Assembly (NCBI GenBank): GCA_002345205.1
Contig: DDVI01000047.1
Span: 15,433-79,432, forward strand
DNA: 64,000 nucleotides
Reading direction: 5' to 3'
Source of the DNA: Bdellovibrionaceae bacterium UBA2316
GTDB lineage: Bacteria > Bdellovibrionota > Bdellovibrionia > Bdellovibrionales > Bdellovibrionaceae
The notes below the pieces were generated by a model that worked only from the letters and a program-made list of their open reading frames with translations, was not told the DNA's origin and made no database searches. Below, piece after piece: positions 20,802 through 31,205 of this stretch. Every line of letters begins with the position of its first letter. Position 1 is the stretch's first letter. The position numbers and the translations under genes are program-made.

Positions 20802-20825
20802 ACTTTCTCCTTCAAAATCTACGCT

Positions 20826-20854
20826 TAAATATCCAAATCAACAATGCTCGTCAA
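20826..20854 (-). promoter_or_regulatory. Predicted promoter of the str operon
   Basis: Minus strand TTGACG (20849-20854), 17 bp, TATTTA (20826-20831). It is placed about 25 nt before the rpsL start, giving a very short leader. It lies between the hairpin that follows rpoC and rpsL. Confidence 0.6.
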
Positions 20855-20899
20855 GACCTAACTTGTAGGTGAACGATAAAATCTGATTAAGATCTATTA

Positions 20900-20931
20900 T
20901 AGAACCCTCTAGCCGAAGCTAAAGAGTTCTA
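20900..20931 (-). terminator. Strong hairpin after rpoC
   Basis: A 14-bp stem with a few G:U pairs closed by a UUCG tetraloop on the minus strand (TAGAACTCTTTAGC, TTCG, GCTAGAGGGTTCTA). No T-run follows, so it may be a factor-assisted terminator or an mRNA 3'-end stabiliser separating rpoBC from the rpsL transcript. Confidence 0.6.
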
Positions 20932-20939
20932 AATAGGCC

Positions 20940-23900
20940 CTATCTTGCTGACATTGTCATGCCAGGAAGAGCTGCTTCCATTTCCATCTCTTCGTCTTCA
21001 GTAATGATTACTTTCCAACGTTTGTAAGACGATAGACCCGTACCAGCCGGGATCAAGCGACCCATGATAATATTTTCTTTAAGACCACGTAAATGGTCAG
21101 TTTTTGAATTAATTGCAGCATCCGTAAGTACTTTTGTAGTCTCTTGGAATGATGCCGCAGAAATCCAGCTTTCAGTGCTTAATGATACCTTAGTGATACC
21201 TAGCAAAAGAGGCTTGAACGTTGCTTGAACGCCGCCCTCCTGAAGGACACGTTGGTTTTCAATGTTCAATGAAAACTTTTCAGCCTGTTCACCAGCCAGG
21301 AAGCGAGTGTCACCAGCATCTACGATTTCTACTTTACGTAACATCTGACGAACGATGGTTTCAATGTGCTTATCGTTGATGTTAACACCTTGTAGACGAT
21401 AAACTTCTTGGATTTCGTTAGTTAAGTATGCTGATAATTCTTTTTCACCTAATACCGCAAGGATATCATGTGGGTTAGTTGGACCATCCATCAATGGTTC
21501 ACCGGCGCGAACGAATTCACCTTCACGAACCGCTACGTGTTTACCTTTTGGAATTAGGTATTCACGTTGTTCACCAACATCCGGAGTTACGATCACACGT
21601 TGTTTACCTTTAACGTCTTTACCGAAAGTTACATAGCCATCAATTTCAGAGATGATAGATGCTTCTTTTGGTTTACGAGCTTCGAACAATTCAGCAACAC
21701 GAGGAAGACCCCCAGTGATGTCTCTTGTTTTAGAAGTTTCTCTATGGATTTTCGCAATTACATCGCCGGCAAAAACTTCTTGTCCATCAACTACTAGAAG
21801 TTGCGCACCTACTGGAATTGAGTAACGAGCAGGAATATCGCGGCCTGGAAGATTTAATTGTTTTCCGTTTTTATCAAGCAACATTACTGTCGGTTTAACA
21901 TCTGAAGATTTAGATTCAGTGATAACTTTAGTCGCGAAACCAGTTACCGCATCCACTTGCTCTGTCATTGTCGTACCTTCTTCAATATCTTGATATTGAA
22001 CCGTCGCAGTAACCTCAGAGATAATTGGATTTGAATACGGATCCCACTCAGCGATAACAGATCCCTTTTGAACCTTGTCACCATCTTTATAACTAAGAAC
22101 CGCACCGTAAACTAATTTGAATCTTTCTTTTTCACGACCAGTTTCGTCTAAAACGATAGCGTCACAGTTACGATTTAGAACTGTTAACTTACCTGTTTTA
22201 TTAACAACAGACTGAACGTTGTGAAGTTTCAACACACCATCATAACGTGATGTATGAACTGATTGTTCAACTGCACGAGAAGCCGCACCACCCAAGTGGA
22301 ACGTACGCATTGTTAACTGTGTACCTGGCTCACCGATCGATTGAGCTGCAATAATACCGACTGTTTCACCTAAGTTAACAGTCGCACCACGAGCTAAGTC
22401 ACGTCCGTAACATTTTACACAAACGCCACGTTGAGTTTTACACGTTAATGCAGAACGGATTTCAACTTTTTCGATACCAGCGGCATCGATACGCTTAACG
22501 GCTGCTTCATCGATTTCGTCGTTCGCTTTTACAACAACTTTGTTAGTCGCTGGATCAATGATATCTTTTTGAGCCGTACGACCCAAAATACGGTCTGAAA
22601 GTGGCTGAATTATTTCGCCAGATTCAAACAATGGAGTTACTTCCAAGCCATCATCAATTCCGCAATCGATTTCAGAAACAACTACGTCTTGAGCCACGTC
22701 AACTAAACGACGAGTTAAGTATCCAGAGTTCGCTGTTTTTAATGCTGTATCGGCCAAACCTTTACGAGCACCGTGAGTAGAAATAAAGTATTGGTGAACC
22801 GTTAAACCTTCACGGAAATTCGCCGTGATCGGCGTTTCGATGATTTCACCTGATGGCTTCGCCATCAGACCACGCATACCACCCAACTGTCTGATCTGAT
22901 TCGCAGAACCCCGGGCTCCGGAGTCAGCCATAATGAAGATCGAGTTGAATGATGGTTCGATTGTTTCTTTACCATTGATAACGAACTTTTGTTTTTCAAT
23001 TTGGTTCATCATCTCTTTGGCAACTTTGTCACCCGTTTGGGCCCAAATATCCACAACCTTATTGTAGCGTTCACCGTCTGTGATCAAACCTTCGTCGTAC
23101 TGATGTTGAATTTCTTCAACTTGAGTCTGAGCGTCTTTGATCATACGGTTTTTAGATTCTGGAATAATCATATCATCGATACAAATCGACATACCTGCTG
23201 CAGTTGAGTATTTGAAACCCAATTCCATGATTTTATCAGCTAGGATACATGTCGCTTTAGCACCCGCAAGACGGAACGTCTTGTCGATCAGACCCGCGAT
23301 AGATTTTTTCGTCATTACTGTGTTCACTTCAGAGAATGGAACCTCTTTAGGAACCACATCAGACATAATCGCGCGACCAATAGATGTTTGCTCTACTTTA
23401 CCGTTGATTTTAACTTTACAAACCGATTGCAAGTCCGCGATTCCAGTTTCATGCGCGTACTGAGCTTCTTGAACGGAAGAATACATTTTTCCAGTTCCTT
23501 TAGCGCCAGGACGAGTACGTGTTAACCAGTATAAACCCAAGACAACGTCCTGAGATGGATTGATGATCGGTTTACCGTTCGCAGGAGATAAGATGTTATT
23601 AGTCGACATCATAAGAACGCGAGCTTCCACTTGCGCTTCTACTGACAACGGAACGTGAACGGCCATTTGGTCACCATCGAAATCGGCGTTGAACGCCGTA
23701 CAAACTAACGGATGCAATTGGATCGCTTTACCTTCGTGCAATAAAGGTTCAAACGCTTGAATACCAAGTCTATGAAGAGTTGGCGCACGGTTTAGCATTA
23801 CCGGATGTTCTTTAACAACATCAGATAAGATATCCCATACTTCAACTGTTTCTTGATCTACTAAGCGTTTAGCTTGCTTGATAGTTGTCGCAAAACCTTT

Positions 23901-25061
23901 TTCTTCTAATTTGTTGTAAACAAACGGTTTGAATAGCTCCAAAGCCATCTTCTTAGGAAGACCGCATTGGTGTAATTTCAAGTTAGGACCTACAACGATA
24001 ACCGAACGACCAGAGTAGTCCACACGTTTACCAAGTAAGTTCTGACGGAAACGGCCTTGTTTACCTTTTAACATATCGCTCAAAGAGCGAAGAGGACGTT
24101 TGTTTGGACCAGTGAATGTCTTACCACGACGACCGTTATCTAACAAGGCATCAACCGCTTCTTGCAACATACGTTTTTCGTTGCGGATGATGATATCAGG
24201 AGCATTAAACTCTTGTAGACGACGTAGACGATTATTTCTGTTGATAACACGACGGTAAAGATCATTTAGATCCGAAGTCGCAAAACGACCACCATCAAGT
24301 GGAACTAGGGGACGTAAATCTGGAGGCAATACAGGTAGAGCCTCAAGCATCATCCATTCTGGCTTGTTGATAGAGATTTTGAAAGCTTCAACAACTTTCA
24401 AACGTTTTGATAACTTTTTAATTTGCGCATCAGATTTCGTTTCACGGATTTCCATGCGTAATTTTTTAGATAAGTATTCTGGATCGATTTTGCGAAGTAA
24501 TTCACGAACGGCTTCGCCACCCATACCGGCACGGAAGCTTGGACCGTAATCGTTAAGAGCCGCCTGATAAGCTTCTTCTAACAATACGCTACCTTCTTCT
24601 AGTGGAGTGTCTTGAGGGTCAATAACAACATATGCTTCACAGTAAAGAACTTTTTCAACGTCTTTCAAAGAAAGGTTTAATAAGTTACCGATACGAGAAG
24701 GTAATGACCGTAAAAACCAAATATGAGCAACCGGAGTTGCTAATTCGATATGACCTAAACGCTCACGACGAACTTTAGTTTGAGTTACTTCAACGCCGCA
24801 CTTTTCACACACGACGCCACGGTATTTCATACGTTTGTACTTACCGCATAAGCATTCGTAATCTTTGATTGGACCAAAGATTTTTGCGCAGAAAAGACCA
24901 TCACGTTCTGGTTTGAACGTACGGTAGTTGATTGTCTCAGGCTTTTTAACTTCGCCGTATGACCATTCTCTGATCATTTCAGGTGAAGCCAAAGACACTC
25001 GTACCGAGTCAAACGAAAGTGGATCTTTAGGTTTATCAAAAAAGTTTAATAAGTCTCTCAA
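20940..25061 (-). CDS. rpoC: RNA polymerase beta' subunit
   Basis: 1373 aa. Beta' carries the catalytic magnesium motif NADFDGDQMAVH and the N-terminal zinc ribbon beginning CLCGKYKRMKYRGVVCEKCG. The second zinc cluster (CKTQRGVCVKCYG) is also present, along with the trigger-loop region AQSIGEPGTQLTMRTFH. It is 17 nt downstream of rpoB. A strong hairpin follows it. Confidence 0.98.
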   Translation of the reverse strand: MRDLLNFFDKPKDPLSFDSVRVSLASPEMIREWSYGEVKKPETINYRTFKPERDGLFCAKIFGPIKDYECLCGKYKRMKYRGVVCEKCGVEVTQTKVRRERLGHIELATPVAHIWFLRSLPSRIGNLLNLSLKDVEKVLYCEAYVVIDPQDTPLEEGSVLLEEAYQAALNDYGPSFRAGMGGEAVRELLRKIDPEYLSKKLRMEIRETKSDAQIKKLSKRLKVVEAFKISINKPEWMMLEALPVLPPDLRPLVPLDGGRFATSDLNDLYRRVINRNNRLRRLQEFNAPDIIIRNEKRMLQEAVDALLDNGRRGKTFTGPNKRPLRSLSDMLKGKQGRFRQNLLGKRVDYSGRSVIVVGPNLKLHQCGLPKKMALELFKPFVYNKLEEKGFATTIKQAKRLVDQETVEVWDILSDVVKEHPVMLNRAPTLHRLGIQAFEPLLHEGKAIQLHPLVCTAFNADFDGDQMAVHVPLSVEAQVEARVLMMSTNNILSPANGKPIINPSQDVVLGLYWLTRTRPGAKGTGKMYSSVQEAQYAHETGIADLQSVCKVKINGKVEQTSIGRAIMSDVVPKEVPFSEVNTVMTKKSIAGLIDKTFRLAGAKATCILADKIMELGFKYSTAAGMSICIDDMIIPESKNRMIKDAQTQVEEIQHQYDEGLITDGERYNKVVDIWAQTGDKVAKEMMNQIEKQKFVINGKETIEPSFNSIFIMADSGARGSANQIRQLGGMRGLMAKPSGEIIETPITANFREGLTVHQYFISTHGARKGLADTALKTANSGYLTRRLVDVAQDVVVSEIDCGIDDGLEVTPLFESGEIIQPLSDRILGRTAQKDIIDPATNKVVVKANDEIDEAAVKRIDAAGIEKVEIRSALTCKTQRGVCVKCYGRDLARGATVNLGETVGIIAAQSIGEPGTQLTMRTFHLGGAASRAVEQSVHTSRYDGVLKLHNVQSVVNKTGKLTVLNRNCDAIVLDETGREKERFKLVYGAVLSYKDGDKVQKGSVIAEWDPYSNPIISEVTATVQYQDIEEGTTMTEQVDAVTGFATKVITESKSSDVKPTVMLLDKNGKQLNLPGRDIPARYSIPVGAQLLVVDGQEVFAGDVIAKIHRETSKTRDITGGLPRVAELFEARKPKEASIISEIDGYVTFGKDVKGKQRVIVTPDVGEQREYLIPKGKHVAVREGEFVRAGEPLMDGPTNPHDILAVLGEKELSAYLTNEIQEVYRLQGVNINDKHIETIVRQMLRKVEIVDAGDTRFLAGEQAEKFSLNIENQRVLQEGGVQATFKPLLLGITKVSLSTESWISAASFQETTKVLTDAAINSKTDHLRGLKENIIMGRLIPAGTGLSSYKRWKVIITEDEEMEMEAALPGMTMSAR

Positions 25062-25078
25062 TCTGAACCTCTTTTAAA

Positions 25079-28000
25079 TTAATGCTTTGGTGCTTCAGAA
25101 GACGAATCTTCTTCAGTTGTTTCTTCTTCCTGCTTGTCTGTCAAAATATCAGATTCAACAAGCTGGACATTAAGTGCTAACGATTGCAACTCTTTCACGA
25201 GAACGTTGAATGATTCAGGTAAACCTGGCTCAAGAATGTTTTCGCCTTTTACGATACTTTCGTACATACGAGTTCTTCCTGCTACGTCATCCGACTTAAC
25301 AGTTAAGAATTCCTGTAGAGAATAAGCTGCACCGTACGCTTCGATTGCCCAGACCTCCATCTCTCCCAGACGCTGACCACCGAATTGAGCTTTACCGCCC
25401 AAAGGTTGCTGCGAAACGAGTGAGTAAGGCCCAATAGAACGAGCGTGAATCTTCTCTTCAACCAAGTGATGTAGTTTCAACATGTACATGATACCTACAG
25501 TGACCGGATTAGTGAATGGTTCACCCGTTCTACCATCGAATAGGATTGTCTGTCCTCTTTCTGGCAATTCTGCTTTCTTAAGGAGATTTTTGATATCTGC
25601 TTCAGACGCACCGTCAAACACTGGAGTGTCGACGTGAACGCCGTACTTCACAGATTTCAAGATTTTCTTTAACGACTCTTCGTCTGCGGAATCAATTTTC
25701 GCAGAAATTTCAGCATCGTCGTAAATGTTTTTCAATTCTTTCTTGAAACCTTCTTTATCCCAGTTATCTAGATAACGGCTAATTTGGTTACCCAAGCTTT
25801 GCGCGGCCCAGCCCAAGTGAACCTCTAAGATCTGACCGATATTCATACGAGACGGAACCCCTAGTGGATTCAATACCATGTCTACTGGCGAACCATCGGC
25901 AAGGTAAGGCATATCTTCCACTGGAAGAACTTTAGAAATAACACCCTTATTACCGTGGCGGCCGGCAAACTTATCGCCGACTTGAAGTTTACGTTTAATT
26001 GCAACGTATACTTTAACCATTTTGATAACGCCTGGAGGAAGTTCGTCACCTTTTTTCAAGCGATCGATCTTTTCGTTGAATACCATCTTCACAGCGTCCA
26101 ATTGGTTACGGGCGCTATCTACGATCTTAGCAACTTGGAATTCTAATTCGCTTTCAAGGGGAACGTAGCTCAACAATTCAAACGGGATAGTTTCCAGATC
26201 CGCATTTGTAATGTCTTGGCCCTTGTTTAATAATTTTTGAGATCCATCTTCGTTCAATAAAACGCCAGTTGTTTTCTTACCAACTAGGATTGAACGTAAC
26301 TTTTCAATCGCATTATTTTTGATAACGTTGATCTCAACCGATAAATCTTTTTCTAATTTTTTGCGTTTCTCTTCAATAATGATCGCTAAACGTTCATCGC
26401 GCTCTGAACCCTCACGAGAGTATACCTGAGCATCGATAACTGTTCCGTAAACACCCGATGGAACTCTTAATGAAGTATCGCGAACGTCACCGGCTTTTTC
26501 ACCGAAGATCGCGCGAAGAAGTTTTTCTTCAGGAGATAATTGAGTTTCACCTTTTGGAGTTACTTTACCAACCAAGATTGTTCCAGGTCGAACATCTGCA
26601 CCGATGCGAACGATACCTGAAGTATCAAGATCTTTAAGCGCTTCTTCACCAACGTTAGCGATATCGCGAGAAATCTCTTCTTTTCCAAGCTTAGTATCAC
26701 GAGCGATACATTCAAATTCTTCGATATGGATCGAAGTGTATGTATCATCATGTAATAAACGTTCAGAAATAAGGATAGAATCCTCGAAGTTATAACCCAT
26801 CCAAGGAGTGAACGCGACTCGGATATTTTGACCCAGAGCTAATTCACCTAATTCAGTAGACGGACCGTCAGCGATGATGTCATTTTTCTTAACTTTATCA
26901 CCGGTCTTAACGATTGGTTTTTGATTGAAACATGTATTTTGATTTGTACGCTGATACTTGATCAAGTTGTAGATATCTACGTTCGCACCAAGCTCTCCGC
27001 CTTTTGCAAAACGACGAACAACGATACGAGCCGCATCGATTTCTTCAACGATACCGTCATTGATTGCAACAACAGATGTACCAGAGTCACGAGCAACTAA
27101 ACGCTCAACACCCGTTCCAACCAGTGGAGCGCGCGAACGTAATAATGGAACCGCTTGACGTTGCATGTTCGATCCCATCAAGGCACGATTGGCGTCATCG
27201 TGCTCAAGGAACGGAATCAATGAAGCAGCGATAGACACTAACTGAGACGGAGAGACTTCCATTAGTGTAACTTTATCTTTATCAACAAGCTCATACTCAC
27301 CGTCTTTACGAACAGTAACGTTCGCAGCGTCGATAGTATTTGAAGCCATGTTGTCTTTAGTTGCCTGAGCGATCGAGTGACCCGCTTCCTCTAATGCCGA
27401 AGTGTAAGAGATAGTTGTAGAGATTTTACCTTCTTCAACTTTTCTGTATGGCGTTTCGATGAAACCGTAGTTGTTAATACGAGCGTATGTCGCAAGAGAC
27501 GCGATAAGACCGATGTTTGGTCCCTCTGGAGTTTCAATTGGGCAAATACGTCCATAATGCGTAGGATGAACGTCACGAACTTCAAAGCCCGCGCGATCAC
27601 GAGTCAAACCACCTGGCCCTAGAGCTGAAAGACGACGCTTGTGCGTAATTTCAGATAGAGGATTAGTTTGATCCATAAATTGAGATAATTGCGAAGCACC
27701 GAAGAATTCCTTAACAACCGCGTTCACTGGTTTAGCGTTAACTAAATCGTGAGGCATCATTGTTTCAACGTCTTGTAGGGACATACGTTCACGGATAGCG
27801 CGCTCCATACGAACCAAACCAATACGGTACTGGTTTTCTAGCAACTCACCTACTGAACGAACACGACGGTTACCTAAGTGGTCGATATCATCAACAACAC
27901 CTTTACCGTTTTTCAAATCGATCAACGTTTTAACAGTCGAAAGGATATCGTGCTTCGTTAACACGCGGAATGAAGGTGGAACTTCATCCATGCTGATATT

Positions 28001-29260
28001 GAATTTATGATTAATTTTGATACGACCTACTTCAGATAGATCGTAAGTTTCCGGATCGAAAAATAATTTTTCAAAGTACGCAGTTGATGATTCCAAAGTT
28101 GGAGGCTCACCAGGACGCAAACGTTTGTAGATTTCAACTAACGCTTCGTCTTTGTTGTTAACTTTATCAACTAGCAATGTGTTTCTTAAATAAGGCCCAA
28201 CAGTTAAACCATCGAAGAAGATTAGATAGAATTTATCGATACCCGCTTCGATTGCTTTTTTTACAACAGATGCATTTAATTCAGAGTTTGCATCGCTTAT
28301 GATTTCACCCGTGCTCTCGTCGATTAGAGGCTTAGCTAATACTTTGCCGTCTAAGTCAGTTGGGTTCACTTCAAGTTCAGTTAGATTGATTTCTTTGATA
28401 CGCTTAACGATCGCGCGCGTGATACGGCGACCAGCCTTAACAATAACTTCTTTAGATTTAGGATCTAAGATGTCAACCAGAGCTCTTTGGCCAGACATTC
28501 TTTCGATTTCTAATTTTCTATAAAGTTTGCCACCTTTAACAGTCACTTCATCAAGGTCGTAGAAGAACTCTAGAAGCTGTTCTGAATTGTAGCCTAATGC
28601 TTTTAGCAGGATTGTAACCGGGAATTTACGACGACGATCGATACGTACGTGGATAAGATCTTTTTGGTCAAACTCAACGTCTAACCAAGAACCACGGTAT
28701 GGGATCACGCGTGCAGAATAGATTAATTTACCAGATACGTTATTCTTACCACCATCGTGGTCAAAGAATACGCCCGGAGATCTGTGTAACTGAGAAACAA
28801 CAACGCGCTCAGTGCCGTTAATAATGAAAGAACCTGAAGACGTCATCAATGGGATTTCACCCAAATACACTTCTTGTTCTTTAACATCTCGGATGCTGCG
28901 AGAACCTGATTCTTCATCAACATCGAATACGATTAAACGCAAAGTAACTTTGATTGGAGCAGCGAATGTCATACCACGCTGACGGCACTCTTCCACATCG
29001 TACTTAGCTGGCTCAAGAGTGTAGCTTACAAACTCAAGGCTTGCTGTATTGTTAAAATCACTCACCGGGAAAACACTTTTGAAAACGCCGTTTAATCCGG
29101 CCATTCCTCTGCGATCTGGATCCATATCCTTTTGCAGAAATGCTTCGTATGAGCTTTTTTGAAGCTCAATCAAATTTGGAATTTCAATAAGTTGTTTGTT
29201 TTTGGAAAAGGTTTTTCTGATACGAACATTAGAGGCGGTTACATGGATATTTTCCATCAA
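25079..29260 (-). CDS. rpoB: RNA polymerase beta subunit
   Basis: 1393 aa. Rifampicin-pocket segment ASQLSQFMDQTNPLSEITHK, then RRLSALGPGG, is close to the sensitive-type consensus. The C-terminal clamp block GGQRLGEMEVWAIEAYGAAY is intact. The C-terminus ends in an acidic Glu/Thr/Ser-rich tail (EEETTEEDSSSEAPKH), which is beyond the usual end. It follows rplL after an attenuator-like hairpin. Confidence 0.98.
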   Translation of the reverse strand: MMENIHVTASNVRIRKTFSKNKQLIEIPNLIELQKSSYEAFLQKDMDPDRRGMAGLNGVFKSVFPVSDFNNTASLEFVSYTLEPAKYDVEECRQRGMTFAAPIKVTLRLIVFDVDEESGSRSIRDVKEQEVYLGEIPLMTSSGSFIINGTERVVVSQLHRSPGVFFDHDGGKNNVSGKLIYSARVIPYRGSWLDVEFDQKDLIHVRIDRRRKFPVTILLKALGYNSEQLLEFFYDLDEVTVKGGKLYRKLEIERMSGQRALVDILDPKSKEVIVKAGRRITRAIVKRIKEINLTELEVNPTDLDGKVLAKPLIDESTGEIISDANSELNASVVKKAIEAGIDKFYLIFFDGLTVGPYLRNTLLVDKVNNKDEALVEIYKRLRPGEPPTLESSTAYFEKLFFDPETYDLSEVGRIKINHKFNISMDEVPPSFRVLTKHDILSTVKTLIDLKNGKGVVDDIDHLGNRRVRSVGELLENQYRIGLVRMERAIRERMSLQDVETMMPHDLVNAKPVNAVVKEFFGASQLSQFMDQTNPLSEITHKRRLSALGPGGLTRDRAGFEVRDVHPTHYGRICPIETPEGPNIGLIASLATYARINNYGFIETPYRKVEEGKISTTISYTSALEEAGHSIAQATKDNMASNTIDAANVTVRKDGEYELVDKDKVTLMEVSPSQLVSIAASLIPFLEHDDANRALMGSNMQRQAVPLLRSRAPLVGTGVERLVARDSGTSVVAINDGIVEEIDAARIVVRRFAKGGELGANVDIYNLIKYQRTNQNTCFNQKPIVKTGDKVKKNDIIADGPSTELGELALGQNIRVAFTPWMGYNFEDSILISERLLHDDTYTSIHIEEFECIARDTKLGKEEISRDIANVGEEALKDLDTSGIVRIGADVRPGTILVGKVTPKGETQLSPEEKLLRAIFGEKAGDVRDTSLRVPSGVYGTVIDAQVYSREGSERDERLAIIIEEKRKKLEKDLSVEINVIKNNAIEKLRSILVGKKTTGVLLNEDGSQKLLNKGQDITNADLETIPFELLSYVPLESELEFQVAKIVDSARNQLDAVKMVFNEKIDRLKKGDELPPGVIKMVKVYVAIKRKLQVGDKFAGRHGNKGVISKVLPVEDMPYLADGSPVDMVLNPLGVPSRMNIGQILEVHLGWAAQSLGNQISRYLDNWDKEGFKKELKNIYDDAEISAKIDSADEESLKKILKSVKYGVHVDTPVFDGASEADIKNLLKKAELPERGQTILFDGRTGEPFTNPVTVGIMYMLKLHHLVEEKIHARSIGPYSLVSQQPLGGKAQFGGQRLGEMEVWAIEAYGAAYSLQEFLTVKSDDVAGRTRMYESIVKGENILEPGLPESFNVLVKELQSLALNVQLVESDILTDKQEEETTEEDSSSEAPKH

Positions 29261-29347
29261 ATCTCCCGAGCAGAAACGAATGAATGAATTTAATAATTAA
29301 GCAATCTATAACGTTTAGTAACTAAATCAAATTTTGGCCAATGAAAA

Positions 29348-29377
29348 ATAGGGAGCGCCGCGTTGCGTGCTCCCTAT
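29348..29377 (-). terminator. Terminator/attenuator between rplL and rpoB
   Basis: Minus strand ATAGGGAGC and GCTCCCTAT form a 9-bp stem around a short GC-rich loop, followed by a T-run. Placed 21 nt after the rplL stop. In many bacteria partial termination here adjusts the ratio of L7/L12 to RNA polymerase. Confidence 0.75.
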
Positions 29378-29397
29378 TAGTATAATAACTACAAAAA

Positions 29398-29775
29398 TTA
29401 CTTAACAGTAACTTTAGCGCCAGCAGCTTCAAGCTGCTTTTTGATTTTTTCAGCGTCTTCTTTAGTAGCGCCTTCTTTAACAGTCTTGTTACCCGCTTCA
29501 ACTAGAGCTTTAGCTTCAGCTAAACCTAGAGCAGTGATAGCGCGAACTTCTTTAATAACGTTGATTTTATTAGCGCCGCCATCAACTAAGATAACGTCGA
29601 AAGCTGTTTTTTCTTCAGCAGGTGCACCACCAGCTGCGCCACCAGCAGCTGCTACAGCTACTGGAGCCGCCGCAGATACGCCCCATTTAGTTTCTAAAGC
29701 TTTTACAAGCTCAGCGATTTCTAGAACTGTTTTTTGTGATAATTCTTCTACTAATTGTTCATTTGTTAATGCCAT
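29398..29775 (-). CDS. rplL: 50S ribosomal protein L7/L12
   Basis: 125 aa. The multicopy stalk protein that recruits translation factors. N-terminal dimerisation helix (VEELSQKTVLEIAELVKALE), an Ala/Gly-rich hinge near residues 40-52, and the C-terminal factor-binding domain (VKEVRAITALGLAEAKALVE) are all complete. 27 nt after rplJ. Confidence 0.97.
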   Translation of the reverse strand: MALTNEQLVEELSQKTVLEIAELVKALETKWGVSAAAPVAVAAAGGAAGGAPAEEKTAFDVILVDGGANKINVIKEVRAITALGLAEAKALVEAGNKTVKEGATKEDAEKIKKQLEAAGAKVTVK

Positions 29776-29802
29776 TGTATTCTCCTAAATTTATTTAATT
29801 AA

Positions 29803-30324
29803 TTATGCTTGTTCTGATTTTGCTTTAAGTACGCGTGCAAATGCAGTTGGTACTTCGTTTAATATACGTGCTACTTGAGTCGCTGGTGTGTTTAGTAACG
29901 CCAGGAACTGCGCGCGCATAACGTCTTTGGTTGGTAATGTAGAGATGAACTTAATTGAATTTTCATCCAATTTCTTGCCTTCCATAAAACCAGTCTTTAA
30001 CTGAAACACCTCAAAATCTTTGGCGTATAAAGTTAAAGCTTTGGCTGTAGCGGCAACGTCACCGTAAGCAAATACGAACGCGTTTGTCCCTTTGAATGAA
30101 GTAGACAATGCATCTGTCATTGCTTGATTACCTTGCAGAGCACGTTTAGCTAGCGTATTACGCACGACTTTCATTTCCGAATTTACTGGGAAAAGTTTTT
30201 TACGCAAATCTGTAACTTGCTCAACTTTTAGACCCTTAAAATCAACGATGAATGCGGCTTTTGACTTTGCTAATTTTTCAGATAGAGATTTGATCTCGTT
30301 TTCTTTGATAGCTCTTGTGATCAC
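29803..30324 (-). CDS. rplJ: 50S ribosomal protein L10
   Basis: 173 aa from GTG 30324. L10 anchors the L7/L12 stalk and, in complex with it, represses its own mRNA. The GTG has AGGAGG (30331-30336) six nt upstream and gives the normal L10 N-terminus ITRAIKENEIKSLSEKL. The longer open frame to 30441 would translate the L10 leader RNA and is rejected. Confidence 0.95.
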   Translation of the reverse strand: MITRAIKENEIKSLSEKLAKSKAAFIVDFKGLKVEQVTDLRKKLFPVNSEMKVVRNTLAKRALQGNQAMTDALSTSFKGTNAFVFAYGDVAATAKALTLYAKDFEVFQLKTGFMEGKKLDENSIKFISTLPTKDVMRAQFLALLNTPATQVARILNEVPTAFARVLKAKSEQA

Positions 30325-30339
30325 TATTATCCTCCTTTC

Positions 30340-30440
30340 GTAGAATTGGTGCGAACAGGCAGGATTGCTGCTTATTTTTTCAATCTCGGCAGGCGCTTTC
30401 ACATTAAACCCCTTAAGGGAACCTACTGTCTCTGATCGCA
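30340..30440 (-). ncRNA. L10-type ribosomal protein leader
   Basis: On the minus strand AGACAGTAGG (30422-30431) is followed, after a TCCCTTAAGGGG hairpin, by CCTGCCGAGA (about 30384-30393). The paired strings AGACAG(C/T)AGGT and CCTGCCGAG are the hallmark of the L10 leader, to which the L10-L7/L12 complex binds to limit rplJL expression. Identification is from motif memory, not a covariance search. Confidence 0.75.
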
Positions 30441-30451
30441 AATAAAATTTT

Positions 30452-30481
30452 AAAAAACATTCGCCCCCAAGAGGAGGCGAA
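30452..30481 (-). terminator. Terminator/attenuator between rplA and rplJ
   Basis: Minus strand TTCGCCTCC, loop TCTT, GGGGGCGAA (9 bp with one G:U), then TGTTTTTT. It sits 19 nt after the rplA stop and just before the L10 leader, so it would set how much rplKA transcription continues into rplJL. Confidence 0.75.
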
Positions 30482-30499
30482 AAAATAACTTAACTATTA

Positions 30500-31201
30500 C
30501 TAATCTTCTTTATTACCTAAAGCTTCATTCGTATCTACTTTGATACCAGGACCCATCGTACTAGATACAGTAAGGGACTTGATGTAAACACCTTTTGAAG
30601 TTGCAGGCTTCGCCTTAAGGATCGCGCCCAAGAAAGACATGAAGTTTTCTTTAAGCTTGTCAGATCCCATTGATTTTTTACCAATACCAGCGTGAACGAT
30701 TCCAGCTTTATCAACGCGGAAATCAAGTTTACCCTTTTTCTCAGCAGTCACAGCATCACCAACATTCATGGTAACAGTTCCTACTTTAGGATTTGGCATT
30801 AGACCACGAGGCCCCAGAACCTTTGCCACTTTTGACACAGTTGTCATCATATCAGGAGTTGCGATTGCTTTATCGAAATCTAACCAACCACCTTGAATTT
30901 TTTCAACTAAATCATCAGCACCTACGTAATCAGCACCCGCATTTTTTGCTTCAGCTTCTTTTGGACCTTTGGCAAAAACAACTACACGTACTGATTTACC
31001 AAGACCATGAGGAAGCGCGATAGCGCCACGAACTTGCTGATCAGATTGTTTAGGATCAACACCTAAACGGAAAGCAACGTCGATTGATTCGTCAAACTTA
31101 GCTGGTGCTACTTGAGTCACCAAACCAAACGCGTCTGCAATCGAATACTTTTTATCTGCAACAACTTTTTCTAATACTTTTTTATACTTTTTACCCGCCA
31201 T
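30500..31201 (-). CDS. rplA: 50S ribosomal protein L1
   Basis: 233 aa from ATG 31201, with AGGAGT upstream. L1 forms the mobile stalk that moves deacylated tRNA; in E. coli it represses rplKA. The RNA-binding stretch MTTVSKVAKVLGPRGLMPNP is intact. A longer frame to 31222 would overlap rplK and lacks a better ribosome site. The gene follows rplK by 4 nt. Confidence 0.96.
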   Translation of the reverse strand: MAGKKYKKVLEKVVADKKYSIADAFGLVTQVAPAKFDESIDVAFRLGVDPKQSDQQVRGAIALPHGLGKSVRVVVFAKGPKEAEAKNAGADYVGADDLVEKIQGGWLDFDKAIATPDMMTTVSKVAKVLGPRGLMPNPKVGTVTMNVGDAVTAEKKGKLDFRVDKAGIVHAGIGKKSMGSDKLKENFMSFLGAILKAKPATSKGVYIKSLTVSSTMGPGIKVDTNEALGNKED

Positions 31202-31205
31202 CTGC

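Noticed and set aside
30325..30441. N-terminal extension of L10
   Set aside because: It translates the L10 leader RNA. The GTG at 30324 has an ideal AGGAGG and gives the usual N-terminus.
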